DNA from: an uncultured bacterium
Lineage (GTDB): Bacteria > Nitrospirota > Thermodesulfovibrionia > Thermodesulfovibrionales > Dissulfurispiraceae
Length of the DNA: 64,000 nucleotides
Direction: 5' to 3'
Assembly: GCA_937949555.1 (NCBI GenBank)
Contig: CALEDV010000017.1
Location: forward strand, 1-64,000
Of the stretch, positions 35,075 through 43,594 are shown piece by piece. Position 1 is the first letter of the stretch. The number at the start of each line of letters is the position of its first letter. The position numbers and the translations under genes are program-made. The notes under the pieces were generated by a model. It made no database searches, had not been told where the DNA came from, and worked only from the letters and a program-made list of their open reading frames with translations.

Positions 35075-35935
35075 CTATTCATACTGTTTTACAATGTGCA
35101 TTATATTGACAGGAGTAACCGAGCCATGGGTGTCTTTGTCAACGACTACCACTGGCGCCAAACCGCAGGCCCCAAGGCATCGAACCGTATCAACGGAATA
35201 CTTACGGTCCTCTGTCATCCCACTTGCCCCAATCCTCAGTCCAGCCTTCAGATTGTTCATAATCTCTTCAGCGCCCTTGACATAACAGGCCGTGCCCAGA
35301 CAGACCTTTATGTTGTGCTTGCCCTTTGGTTTCATGGTAAAGAAGGAATAGAAAGAGACAACACCGTGTACCTCACTCACAGGCACCCTCAGCCCTCGTG
35401 CAATATGCTTTTGTATAACAGGCGGCAGATAGCCAAATAACTCCTGTGCCTCCTGTAACACTGGTATCAAGGCGCCTGGCTTATTCTTGTAAGCATCTAT
35501 TATCTCATCAAGTCTCTGGACCATCTCGTCGGTATACTCTGCAGGCCTCGATTCTGAAGCCGTTACCTTTGACTTCATCTCCATGGTCTTTGTAACAACC
35601 TCGAGCAATATTGAAGGGGAGAAGGGCTTTGGCAGATAATCAAGGACCTTGAGGCTAAGAGACTCTTTGAGGGTTTCCTGAGATGGGTACCCTGTGATTA
35701 TCAATATACTGACTTCTTGGTTACTTTTGCGGACCTCTTTGATAAACTCCATACCGTCCATTTCGGGCATCTTTAGGTCTGTTATAATAATGTCAAATCT
35801 ATTGAGGTCCTCTCGCTTCAGTGCCCTTATGGGTGAGGTCTCAGTCTCTACATCAAACCCCTCAGGTACCAATGTCTTCTCACAACTCCGCAAGATGATA
35901 GGCTCGTCATCTACTATAAGTATATTCCCCCTCAT
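35075..35935 (-). CDS. Response-regulator receiver domain fused to NuoE-like [2Fe-2S] subunit
   Basis: Unusual fusion of 286 residues. Residues 1-120 are a CheY-type receiver domain with a full phosphorylation site: D9/D10 in ILIVDDEP, acceptor D53 in DIIITDLKMPEMDG, T81 in IITGY and K103 in YLPKPF. Residues 135-286 are the 24-kDa NuoE/HydC fold (IPVLQEAQELFGYLPPVIQKHIA .. GVVSFYSFF) with the [2Fe-2S] ligands C212, C217, C253 and C257. GGAGG sits before ATG 35935, and the next gene nuoF starts 12 bases after the stop. It suggests that phosphorylation by a histidine kinase controls the NADH module or its assembly; no kinase is adjacent. Confidence 0.93.
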   Translation of the reverse strand: MRGNILIVDDEPIILRSCEKTLVPEGFDVETETSPIRALKREDLNRFDIIITDLKMPEMDGMEFIKEVRKSNQEVSILIITGYPSQETLKESLSLKVLDYLPKPFSPSILLEVVTKTMEMKSKVTASESRPAEYTDEMVQRLDEIIDAYKNKPGALIPVLQEAQELFGYLPPVIQKHIARGLRVPVSEVHGVVSFYSFFTMKPKGKHNIKVCLGTACYVKGAEEIMNNLKAGLRIGASGMTEDRKYSVDTVRCLGACGLAPVVVVDKDTHGSVTPVNIMHIVKQYE

Positions 35936-36091
35936 AATAAACCTCCATGTTTTTTATAAGCTAATCCTTATAGCCCCTTGAGGACAATGAAAACCTAATC
36001 TGTTTGTTTTTTTATGTCTGAGCTTTTAAGACCTTGAGCACCTATTTTACACCACCAAGCATCTTTATAAACACCTTAAGTGAAGATATGT

Positions 36092-36315
36092 GGGGTCAGG
36101 TCTTGAATCATCAGTTTTTAAGGCAATTCTCCCTTAACGCCTTGCTTGTGTAATGTAGCCCGAGATATTTCGCAATCTCCTTTAGTGTATAACCGTATAA
36201 TGAGCTAAGATAGCCGCTCCATGCCTTGAGATGTTACATGATATACCGACCCTGTGTATTCGCCCTTTGGATTAGCTATATTAGCGTTTTAGATCATATT
36301 TCAAGACCTGACCCC
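36092..36315 (-). mobile_element. MITE derived from a REP-type Y1 transposase
   Basis: A 224-base element with 16-base perfect terminal inverted repeats: GGGGTCAGGTCTTGAA at 36092-36107 and its complement at 36300-36315. Inside, on the minus strand, are remnants of both ends of a Y1 transposase: GSVYHVTSQGMERL (the GxxYHVTSRGN start) and, in a neighbouring frame, LYGYTLKEIAKYLGLHYTS plus KALRENCLKN and a stop (the C-terminal helix-turn-helix). The catalytic middle is missing. It belongs to a different subgroup from the intact transposase at 9744-10418. It overlaps the 3' end of the SfsA-DUF123 gene. Bases 35936-36091 hold nothing else of note. Confidence 0.8.
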
Positions 36316-37448
36316 CATCCAAACCTATCTATTCTAAACCAAAGGAGACATTCAACAAAGTCCTTTGAAAGTATGGGATTATCGTTGAATCCAAAGAGAT
36401 GACCCTTGCAACCGCAATCTGAGGCTCCAAAGTTGGCGATAGTCCATTCACAGATTTCGTGCATTTTATCGGCAATCTGACATTCAATCCTCTCCGATGT
36501 TCTTATGGCAAAGGCATTTATGTATTGCCCATGCCCTGTTAGATAATCGATATGCCAAAACTTATTTTTTAGCTTTCTTTTGTGTCTCTCAATACGAGAG
36601 CAAAGGTTTTTCATTGCAGAACCCGTATAGATGTAATAGCCCCTTTTAAATCTAACTCTGCCAAGGGAACCTGTGTCTATATCTTGGTCATTATTTATTT
36701 TAAATAGTATCATGTAACTGCCTCTGTCCTGAGCTTCCTGCTCAATTATGTCTATGGGTATTTGAAGTTCTTTAATTGAGTCCTCAATCTGAAGGTCCTT
36801 GTTCCATTTTATGCCCACTGCCCTGATACTGATATTCTTGTAAACTTCTAAAAAGGTTTTTGAAAAATCAATATCTGTATGGTAATCAGGCATAAAAAAA
36901 GAGGGCTTCTGAGAATGAACAATAAATAAGACATGCCCCTTAAAGCCCTTGGCTGACAGTTCAGATAGTTCTTTTAGGTGTTTTATCCCTCTTTTAGTAG
37001 GTGCATCTGGGAAAAGGGCAATATCTCTCCCGAAAAGGGTGCAGGACTTTACCTCTAAATAGTGATGTTTATCCTTGTGAGCTGTAAGCATAAAGTCAAA
37101 TCTGCTCTGTCCAACCTTTACCTCGTTTTTAATAGCATCAAAATTATCCAAACCCTTTATAAGACCTCTCTGAAGCAGTGTCTTTGCAACGAGATTATTC
37201 AGATGGGTGTCAAGGAGCACTGGGCTGTCTCCTTTAAGTACAGCTATGACTTTGTATCTGAGGCTGCCCTTGTGAGAATTGACAAGATATAATGTTGCTC
37301 CCTTAATTAGTAACTCTATAAGCCTGCCAGGATTGGGTAGATATGCAGATGTAATCTCAGAGCCCACCTTGCACTGTATTACAAACCTATTTAGTCTTGT
37401 AATAAATTCCGCTTGGAGATAATCCTCTTTAAGTATTTTTATCGCCAT
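36294..37448 (-). CDS. sfsA: SfsA-like nuclease/DNA-binding protein fused to DUF123 (GIY-YIG-like) domain
   Basis: 384 residues. The first 235 are SfsA (sugar fermentation stimulation family, now regarded as nuclease-related): NRFVIQCKVG .. AYLPNPGRL .. SRFDFML and HYLEVKSCTL with an ExK pair, then PDAPTKRGIKHLKEL. The last 140 are DUF123, a GIY-YIG-like fold: YMILFKIN .. GRVRFKRGYYIYTGSAMKNLCSRIERH .. FWHIDYLTGHG and a Cys pair in SDCGCKGH. The stop codon and last six or seven residues (WGSGLEI) come from the terminal repeat of the MITE, so the native C-terminus has been replaced. It is divergent from the next gene with overlapping 5' regions. Confidence 0.85.
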   Translation of the reverse strand: MAIKILKEDYLQAEFITRLNRFVIQCKVGSEITSAYLPNPGRLIELLIKGATLYLVNSHKGSLRYKVIAVLKGDSPVLLDTHLNNLVAKTLLQRGLIKGLDNFDAIKNEVKVGQSRFDFMLTAHKDKHHYLEVKSCTLFGRDIALFPDAPTKRGIKHLKELSELSAKGFKGHVLFIVHSQKPSFFMPDYHTDIDFSKTFLEVYKNISIRAVGIKWNKDLQIEDSIKELQIPIDIIEQEAQDRGSYMILFKINNDQDIDTGSLGRVRFKRGYYIYTGSAMKNLCSRIERHKRKLKNKFWHIDYLTGHGQYINAFAIRTSERIECQIADKMHEICEWTIANFGASDCGCKGHLFGFNDNPILSKDFVECLLWFRIDRFGWGSGLEI

Positions 37449-37478
37449 TGTCTTTTTAGAAATGATACAATATTTTGT

Positions 37479-40400
37479 ATGAAAAAAGGACTAAGGTTGT
37501 TTGAAACTAAAAAGACAAAGCCTATAGATTCCTTAATGGAACGATACAAGTATTTTCGATCCTTGCTTGGTCATAATCACAGGGCTTTGAGCCTAATAGC
37601 AGGTATGGAGCAGCTCTATTTTAGCGGACGCCCCTTTACCCTTAACCAGATTAGGATAACCTATGAAGAGTTGCTTGAGTCAATTACAGGGCTTGCCTAT
37701 TGCCTTGAATCAATGACAGGAGAGAGATTTCCAGAGCTTATAAGAAGGATTGAGGAGATAGATGAGAAATTATTCGCCAGTTTTTCCCCCTCCTGTTTAC
37801 TGCCCTCAAAGACCTTAACGATTTCAATGCAGGACATAGAGGCTAATATGCAAAAACTGGTTGGTTCAAAGGCGCTAAACCTTGCAATGCTACGAAACCA
37901 GCTTGGTCTTAAGACCCCCTCAGGATTTGTTATTACATCCTATGCCTTTAATAGATTTTTAGAACACAATAACCTTAATCGCACGATTGAGAATGGCTTA
38001 TCCACTTTATCGGTAGATGATTATGAGGCTATAGAGAGAGAAAGCAAGTCAATAAGGAGCAAGATCCTTGAGGGTGAGATGCCTGAGGATATTGAATATG
38101 CCATATTTAAAGGCTTTGAGGAATTGCAGAGGCATTCCAATGATGAAGTTATGGTTGCCGTAAGAAGCAGCGCTGTAGGGGAGGATACTGAGGCGACCTT
38201 TGCAGGCCAGTATGATTCTGTCTTGAATGTGCCTAAGGACAGGCTTATAGAGGCATACAAAGAGGTAATTGCAAGCAAGTATTCAGCCCGTTCCATTAAT
38301 TACAGGCTTCTTTACGGTCTCGATGATAAGGATACACCAATGGCAGTTATTATTCTTGAGATGGTAAAGGCAAAGACAAGCGGGGTCTTATATACTGTTG
38401 ACCCTGCTATTAGACCTCACTGCCCCCTTAAGGTAACGGCCATCCTTGGACTTGGAGAGCATCTTGTGGGCGGAAGTTCCACACCCGATGTATTCTTGCT
38501 TGATAGGTTGGAAGATAAGGTTGTTGACTCTGTTATCGCATCAAAGGACTTTAGGATGGTAGCCAATGAGGGAGGAGGTGTCTCTGTTAATCCGGTGGAA
38601 GATGCAATAAGGCACAAACCTTCGTTGCAACATAACATGCTGATGAGACTTAGACAGGTAGGTTTGATGATTGAGGAATACTTTGAGTCTCCTCAGGATA
38701 TTGAATGGGCAATTGATGATAAAGAGGACCTATTTTTGCTTCAGACAAGACTTCTCAATGTTCCAAAAATGCATCCAGAGGACCCTTTGGAGCATAGAGA
38801 TGTTGTTAGCGCAAGACCAGTTATAACTGGCGGAGAGACTGCCTCTTCAGGTGTATGTACAGGACAGGTTGTTCATTACAATGATATTACTACAATAATG
38901 GACAACAGGGAGGACATCGTTTTAATTGCGAAAAATGCAACCCCTGAATTGGCGAGGTTTATTGGAAAGGTCAAGGGTATTGTCACAGAGTTTGGCAGCG
39001 CCTCAAGCCATCTTGCCTCAGTGGCACGTGAATTTGGGGTGCCCGCTGTATTTGGTATGAAAGGGGCCCTATCTATATTGACACAAGGACAGTATATAAC
39101 CCTCTGGGCTGATAAGGCTATGGTATATGAGGGCATAATAGAGGAACTTCTACAGAATATGAGCCCCTCAAGAAAGGTGATTTACAATAGCGCAGTACAT
39201 AAGAGGATGCGTGATGTGCTTGATCTCATATCACCTCTTAATATGACTGACCCTAATTCGCCAGAATTTATTCCCTCAAAGGCACAGACCTTTCATGACA
39301 TCATAAGATATACCCATGAGATAGCTGTAAGGCAGATGTTTGGCATAGGAGATATACAGAGGAGCAAAACATATAAGGCGAGACTCCTGAGGACAAAATT
39401 GCCTCTGAATATCTGGATAGTTGATTTATCAGAAGGGGGCAGAGAAAATAAAGGAAGGGACATTGAGTATCAGGATATAAAGTCAGTCCCTTTCATGGCT
39501 ATTTGGCGAGGTTTTATCCATCCTGGAGTTAATTGGGAAGGAACAATGAGTCTAAAGACCTCAAAGATATCCTCTCTTTTTGCTGTTGCAGCCACCTCAG
39601 AACTTGGAGAGCAGCCTGGTGGAGAAAGCTATGCGATATTGGCAGAGGACTATATGAATCTAAGCATTAAGTTTGCTTATCATTTTGCAACCGTTGATGC
39701 GCTCTGCGGAGATAAGGAATCACAAAACTATATCTCCTTGCAATTTTCAGGCGGTGCAGGCAGTTATTACGGCAAAACGCTCAGGGTGCAATTAATGGGA
39801 GCAGTTTTGAGCAAATTAGGTTTTAGGGTTGAATTAAAGGGAGACCTAATTGAGGCTGTTTATGCAAGATACGATAGGGAGTCAACCATGGATACCCTTG
39901 ATAATTTAGGAAGGCTTCTTGGGTCATGCAGACTTCTTGATATAACTATCTCTAATCAGGATGACATAGAGTTTTATTGCCAACAGTTTTTCAAGGGCAA
40001 TTATGACTTTATAAATGTGAGAAATTATGAGGTAATGCCCTCTTTTTATATAAAAGGTGGGCTTTGGAAGATTATTGCCGATGAGCAAGGCAGATTTTGT
40101 ATGTATGATGGTTCTCATAACAGTGGCGGTGCGATAAGAGGCATTGCCAATATATTTAATAGATTCCTAAACATTCAAAATAGGATTTTCGTGGAGTCCA
40201 TAGAAAGTCGCCACCACTTTCCCCTTGCCATTGTAAAGGGAAATTATAATAGGGACTGCGCAATTAATCTAAAGTTAAAACTATTGGGCGGAAAGGTTGA
40301 CAAAACAGGAGGCATAGCCTTTGGTATAGGAGATGTTGAAAACTATCTCGCCCTTGCTTTAGATGCCCATGAGGGGGCTATTACTTTCTATAGGGTTTCA

Positions 40401-40646
40401 AAGGGGAGAACAGCAGTTTTGGAACGAAGAAATAAGAAGATTGACCTTGGTCTGTGGCACAACCTTACAGTAGAGATAACAGGCTCAATGGCAAGGGGTT
40501 ACCTTAACAATATCTTAATGATTCAATGCAGCATAGATAAACCTATTACAGGATATTGTGGTCTTTGGGCAAAGGGAGACTCAGTTATCCTTTTTGAAAG
40601 GATTATTATAAAGACACATGTAGAGGAAGTATCAGTGGATATATAG
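37479..40646 (+). CDS. PEP-synthase-like protein with novel C-terminal region and lectin-like domain
   Basis: About 1055 residues from ATG 37479; the frame opens at 37413 inside sfsA, but that part is out of keeping with any domain. After a helical N-terminal segment comes the ATP-grasp (PPDK_N) domain: KLVGSKALNLAMLRN .. TPSGFVIT .. VMVAVRSSAVGEDTEATFAGQYDSVLN .. MVKAKTSGVLYTVDP. The phosphohistidine swivel domain follows with TEFGSASSHLASVAREFGVPAVFG, keeping the catalytic histidine (about residue 510). The usual C-terminal PEP/pyruvate TIM barrel is absent. In its place are about 370 unrecognised residues and a final 150 residues with a concanavalin/LamG-like pattern (GGIAFGIGDVENYLALALD .. 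LWHNLTVEITG). A TACAAT lies 8 bases before the ATG. Function unknown; phosphotransfer to an unknown acceptor is possible. Confidence 0.8.
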   Translation: MKKGLRLFETKKTKPIDSLMERYKYFRSLLGHNHRALSLIAGMEQLYFSGRPFTLNQIRITYEELLESITGLAYCLESMTGERFPELIRRIEEIDEKLFASFSPSCLLPSKTLTISMQDIEANMQKLVGSKALNLAMLRNQLGLKTPSGFVITSYAFNRFLEHNNLNRTIENGLSTLSVDDYEAIERESKSIRSKILEGEMPEDIEYAIFKGFEELQRHSNDEVMVAVRSSAVGEDTEATFAGQYDSVLNVPKDRLIEAYKEVIASKYSARSINYRLLYGLDDKDTPMAVIILEMVKAKTSGVLYTVDPAIRPHCPLKVTAILGLGEHLVGGSSTPDVFLLDRLEDKVVDSVIASKDFRMVANEGGGVSVNPVEDAIRHKPSLQHNMLMRLRQVGLMIEEYFESPQDIEWAIDDKEDLFLLQTRLLNVPKMHPEDPLEHRDVVSARPVITGGETASSGVCTGQVVHYNDITTIMDNREDIVLIAKNATPELARFIGKVKGIVTEFGSASSHLASVAREFGVPAVFGMKGALSILTQGQYITLWADKAMVYEGIIEELLQNMSPSRKVIYNSAVHKRMRDVLDLISPLNMTDPNSPEFIPSKAQTFHDIIRYTHEIAVRQMFGIGDIQRSKTYKARLLRTKLPLNIWIVDLSEGGRENKGRDIEYQDIKSVPFMAIWRGFIHPGVNWEGTMSLKTSKISSLFAVAATSELGEQPGGESYAILAEDYMNLSIKFAYHFATVDALCGDKESQNYISLQFSGGAGSYYGKTLRVQLMGAVLSKLGFRVELKGDLIEAVYARYDRESTMDTLDNLGRLLGSCRLLDITISNQDDIEFYCQQFFKGNYDFINVRNYEVMPSFYIKGGLWKIIADEQGRFCMYDGSHNSGGAIRGIANIFNRFLNIQNRIFVESIESRHHFPLAIVKGNYNRDCAINLKLKLLGGKVDKTGGIAFGIGDVENYLALALDAHEGAITFYRVSKGRTAVLERRNKKIDLGLWHNLTVEITGSMARGYLNNILMIQCSIDKPITGYCGLWAKGDSVILFERIIIKTHVEEVSVDI

Positions 40647-40654
40647 AAGAATTT

Positions 40655-41119
40655 TTATAATTGTGACAATTTGAAGGCCCCAACATAAGGACAATCGTCG
40701 TAAATTTGCTCAAAAAGTTCATTGTTGTAATTACCTAATAGGTACATTTGGTTGAAATTTGACTGATAAGTATTTTCACTTACAAGAAAGGCAAAGATAT
40801 TATTGCCTCTAAATAATAGTTGAGTAGTGAACTTACCTGTTTTGAATTCTTTTTTCGCAATTACCAATGCTTCAAGGCAAAACCCTGCATCCAATGGGTT
40901 AGATACCCTCCATGACAGCACATAGCGACATTACCGCGATTAGACACAGAAATCCCTAAACCCCTACCCTATCCTGATATATGTAATATCCGCACACCAG
41001 AGTAGATATGTTCTGTCTATTTTAAAAGTCCTCGCACTTGCGAGTTGACCTATCGTCTTTGCTCCTCTTGCAGCTTCAAAGGCTATCTTTGCCTTCAATG
41101 CAGCGTTCCGTGCTTTCAT
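40655..41119 (-). mobile_element. Collapsed IS3-family relic
   Basis: From ATG 41119 a frame reads KARNAALKAKIAFEAARGAK then TIGQLAS, the start of an IS3-type OrfA, and joins in frame to WCADITYIRI of OrfB, followed by stops. The same frame continues GFRDFCV .. RYVLSWRVSNPLDAGFCLEAL, matching the OrfB core (normally VLSWRLSNTLDxxFC) up to about 40840. The DDE residues and most of both genes are gone. The 88-residue open frame at 40655-40921 is its surviving end plus unrecognised sequence. No terminal repeats are clear. Bases 41120-41296 hold nothing further. Confidence 0.7.
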
Positions 41120-41296
41120 TTTCTTTCACATCCTGTTTTCCCTTATAGAGTTCCTACAGGCTCTATTATCCACTAAATAAAACCCTATTCAGTTTTTGAC
41201 GATGATGTGATGAATCACAAACCAATTAGCACAAAATGAACACAATTTGGGAGTTGAGCTGAGTGGGTGATACTGGTAAGTCATTGATTTTTAGAG

Positions 41297-41368
41297 TAGG
41301 CGATGTAGGGATTGAACCTACGACCTCTCCCGTGTGAAGGGAGCGCTCTCCCACTGAGCTAATCGCCC
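41297..41368 (-). tRNA. tRNA-Val (CAC)
   Basis: Minus-strand tRNA of 72 bases. Acceptor GGGCGAT pairs with ATCGCCT (a G-U first pair), D-arm TAGCTCAGTGGGAGAGC, anticodon stem CTCCC/GGGAG with loop TTCACAC giving CAC, T-arm GTAGGTTCAATCCCTAC. CCA is not encoded. It sits beside the IS3 relic. Confidence 0.93.
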
Positions 41369-41515
41369 TAAGAAATTGAATTGTAAAGATAAATTCAGTG
41401 AGTTGTCAAGTAGTATCTCTCTATTGTTTCTATAATCAATGGCTAATAATAACATTTTTTTAAAAGTATAAACATTGTTACTGTAGACTGCAAATTTAAT
41501 CTAAACAATATCTCT

Positions 41516-41543
41516 TTGTTATAGTGTGTTGAATGAGTATAAT
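41516..41543 (+). promoter_or_regulatory. Sigma-70 type promoter of the PBP1A gene
   Basis: TTGTTA (41516-41521), 16 bases, TATAAT (41538-41543). The ATG at 41552 is eight bases beyond the -10, so transcription should start at or one or two bases before the start codon, and there is no Shine-Dalgarno sequence. A leaderless message is implied. Confidence 0.6.
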
Positions 41544-41551
41544 ATCAGATA

Positions 41552-43333
41552 ATGCATTGGATAAAACTAATCATTATTGTACTGATAGCAGCGCTGGTTG
41601 GAGGATTAGCAGGATTTCTTTCTTGGACTATCTCTGATCTGCCTGAGATAAGAACCCTTGAATCTTATCGTCCCGTTGAATCCACTCTGCTGTACTCCTC
41701 CGATGGTAAGGTGCTTGCTGAGTTTTATCTTGAACGAAGAAGGTATATCCCCCATTATCAGATCCCTGATTTAATAAAAAAGGCCTTTATTGCTATTGAA
41801 GATCAGCGTTTCTACCACCACCCAGGGATTGACCTTATTGGGATACTAAGGGCACTTTACAGGAACATCAAGGCAAAGGGCATCGAGGAAGGGGGAAGCA
41901 CTATTACCCAACAGCTCACAAAGATGCTCTTTCTGAAGCCAGAGAAAAACATCATGAGAAAGATAAAGGAGGCTGTTATATCGGCGCAGATAGAAAAGCG
42001 CTACACAAAGGATGAGATAATAGGTATGTATCTTAACCAATCCTATTTCGGCACCAGGGCCTATGGCATTGAGGCTGCCGCTGAGACATACTTTGCCAAG
42101 GGCGTAAATGAATTGAATGTAGCCGAGGCTGCCCTACTTGCAGGACTACAGAAGGCGCCCTCTGCCTACTCCCCCTTCAGGAATCCAGAGAAGGCATTGA
42201 TGAGGAGAAATACCGTATTAAGCAAGATGCTCGAGAACCGATTCATCACAAAGGAGCAGTACGAGCAGGCGATTAATGAACCATTGCCTGCAAAACCTAA
42301 TTATCGTCGGTATGAGGCACCCTATTTCGTAGAATACCTAAGGCAGCAACTCGAACGACGATATGGCGATGCCTTGTACACAGGAGGTTTGAGAATCTAT
42401 ACAACCCTTGACTATTCGATGCAGAAGAAGGCAGAAGAGGCACTTCTTAAGGGCATTTTAGATATTGAAAAAAGGGTTAAAAAGGGGGTGCAGGCTGCAA
42501 TAATTGCCATAGACCTCAAAGAGGGGAATATAAAGGCTATGGTTGGTGGTACTGATTTCTGGGAGACCCAGTTCAACAGGGCTACGATGGCACTAAGACA
42601 ACCCGGTTCAGCCTTTAAGCCCTTTGTATATGCAGCCGCTATAAAGGAGGGCTTAGGCAGCACCGATGAGGTGTTAGATGAGCCTGTAAATTTTCCAGGA
42701 TCAAAACCTAACTCTGTCTGGTCCCCAAGAAATTACGACAATGAGTATCGAGGGTATGTATCTTTGAGGACTGCTATGGCACTTTCCTTAAATACTGCTA
42801 CCGTACGTCTCGCTCACAATATTGGAATAAAAAAGATTATAGAGACGGCACAGGAATGCGGTATCAAAACTACACTTCAGCCCTATCTGCCCATAGCCCT
42901 TGGTGCCTCTGATGTGACTCCACTGGAATTGACCGCAGCCTATGGCGCCTTTGCTACAGGCAAAAGATTAGAGATCAAGGCATATGACAGGATCACAAAT
43001 AATAAGGGCATGGTGATCGAAGAGCCTATTTGGTCTCCCTTTTCACAAAAGGTTGTATTCACTGAGGAAGAGACCCTGGAGATTCGTGAATTGTTGAAGG
43101 CTGTGGTTGTATCAGGGACTGCCCAGAAGGCTAAAGAATTAAAGAAAGAGGTGTTTGGCAAGACTGGGACAACCAATGACTTCTCTGATGCCTGGTTTGT
43201 AGGATTTGATGATTCTTTGGTCGTAGGTGTTTGGGTTGGCAGAGACAATCACAAACCCATTGGGGGAAAAGAGGCTGGTGCAAGGGCTGCATTGCCTATA
43301 TGGATTGATTTCATGAAAAAGATAGGTCCTTAA
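41552..43333 (+). CDS. Penicillin-binding protein 1A (bifunctional transglycosylase/transpeptidase)
   Basis: Polymerises and cross-links peptidoglycan in the periplasm, anchored by one N-terminal helix (about residues 4-28). 593 residues, short for PBP1A (usually 700-850), as the OB-like insertion and C-terminal tail are lacking. The GT51 domain has AIEDQRFYHHPGID and GGSTITQQLTKMLFL and later RYTKDEIIGMYLNQSYFG. The transpeptidase has SxxK in QPGSAFKPFVY (about residue 352), SxN in LSLNTATV and KTG in GKTGTTNDFSDAWF. All catalytic motifs are intact. It appears to be a single-gene unit between tRNA-Val and the convergent moaA. Confidence 0.94.
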   Translation: MHWIKLIIIVLIAALVGGLAGFLSWTISDLPEIRTLESYRPVESTLLYSSDGKVLAEFYLERRRYIPHYQIPDLIKKAFIAIEDQRFYHHPGIDLIGILRALYRNIKAKGIEEGGSTITQQLTKMLFLKPEKNIMRKIKEAVISAQIEKRYTKDEIIGMYLNQSYFGTRAYGIEAAAETYFAKGVNELNVAEAALLAGLQKAPSAYSPFRNPEKALMRRNTVLSKMLENRFITKEQYEQAINEPLPAKPNYRRYEAPYFVEYLRQQLERRYGDALYTGGLRIYTTLDYSMQKKAEEALLKGILDIEKRVKKGVQAAIIAIDLKEGNIKAMVGGTDFWETQFNRATMALRQPGSAFKPFVYAAAIKEGLGSTDEVLDEPVNFPGSKPNSVWSPRNYDNEYRGYVSLRTAMALSLNTATVRLAHNIGIKKIIETAQECGIKTTLQPYLPIALGASDVTPLELTAAYGAFATGKRLEIKAYDRITNNKGMVIEEPIWSPFSQKVVFTEEETLEIRELLKAVVVSGTAQKAKELKKEVFGKTGTTNDFSDAWFVGFDDSLVVGVWVGRDNHKPIGGKEAGARAALPIWIDFMKKIGP

Positions 43334-43594
43334 ACTCAATGCCTATATTTATAAGGCTCCTGACTTTGCGTTGTCTGTGAGAAGCGCCCCCAGTTCCTCA
43401 TAGAGAGACGCAACTTATAGTTCTCGATGATCGACAAGGCCGAGTGGTGGCAGTAGCACAGCCCTTCCTTGCCAGGATTAGGGTTTAGTTGGTCATGAAA
43501 TCGAGGGCATTTGCATCCCCAAGGGTGAACACCCGCCTCAATAAAAGAGACTTATCCTTATCACTGAAATTTAGGGCATTTTTGATCTGGCCTA
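43334..43594. other. Gap between convergent PBP1A and moaA with unidentifiable coding debris
   Basis: No intact gene. Minus-strand reading gives short protein-like stretches (for example VASLYEELGALLTDNAKSGAL near 43425-43360, preceded by an in-frame stop, and a 37-codon frame at 43485-43598 starting with TTG over the moaA stop). None could be assigned to a family, so this may be a decayed gene. Confidence 0.3.
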
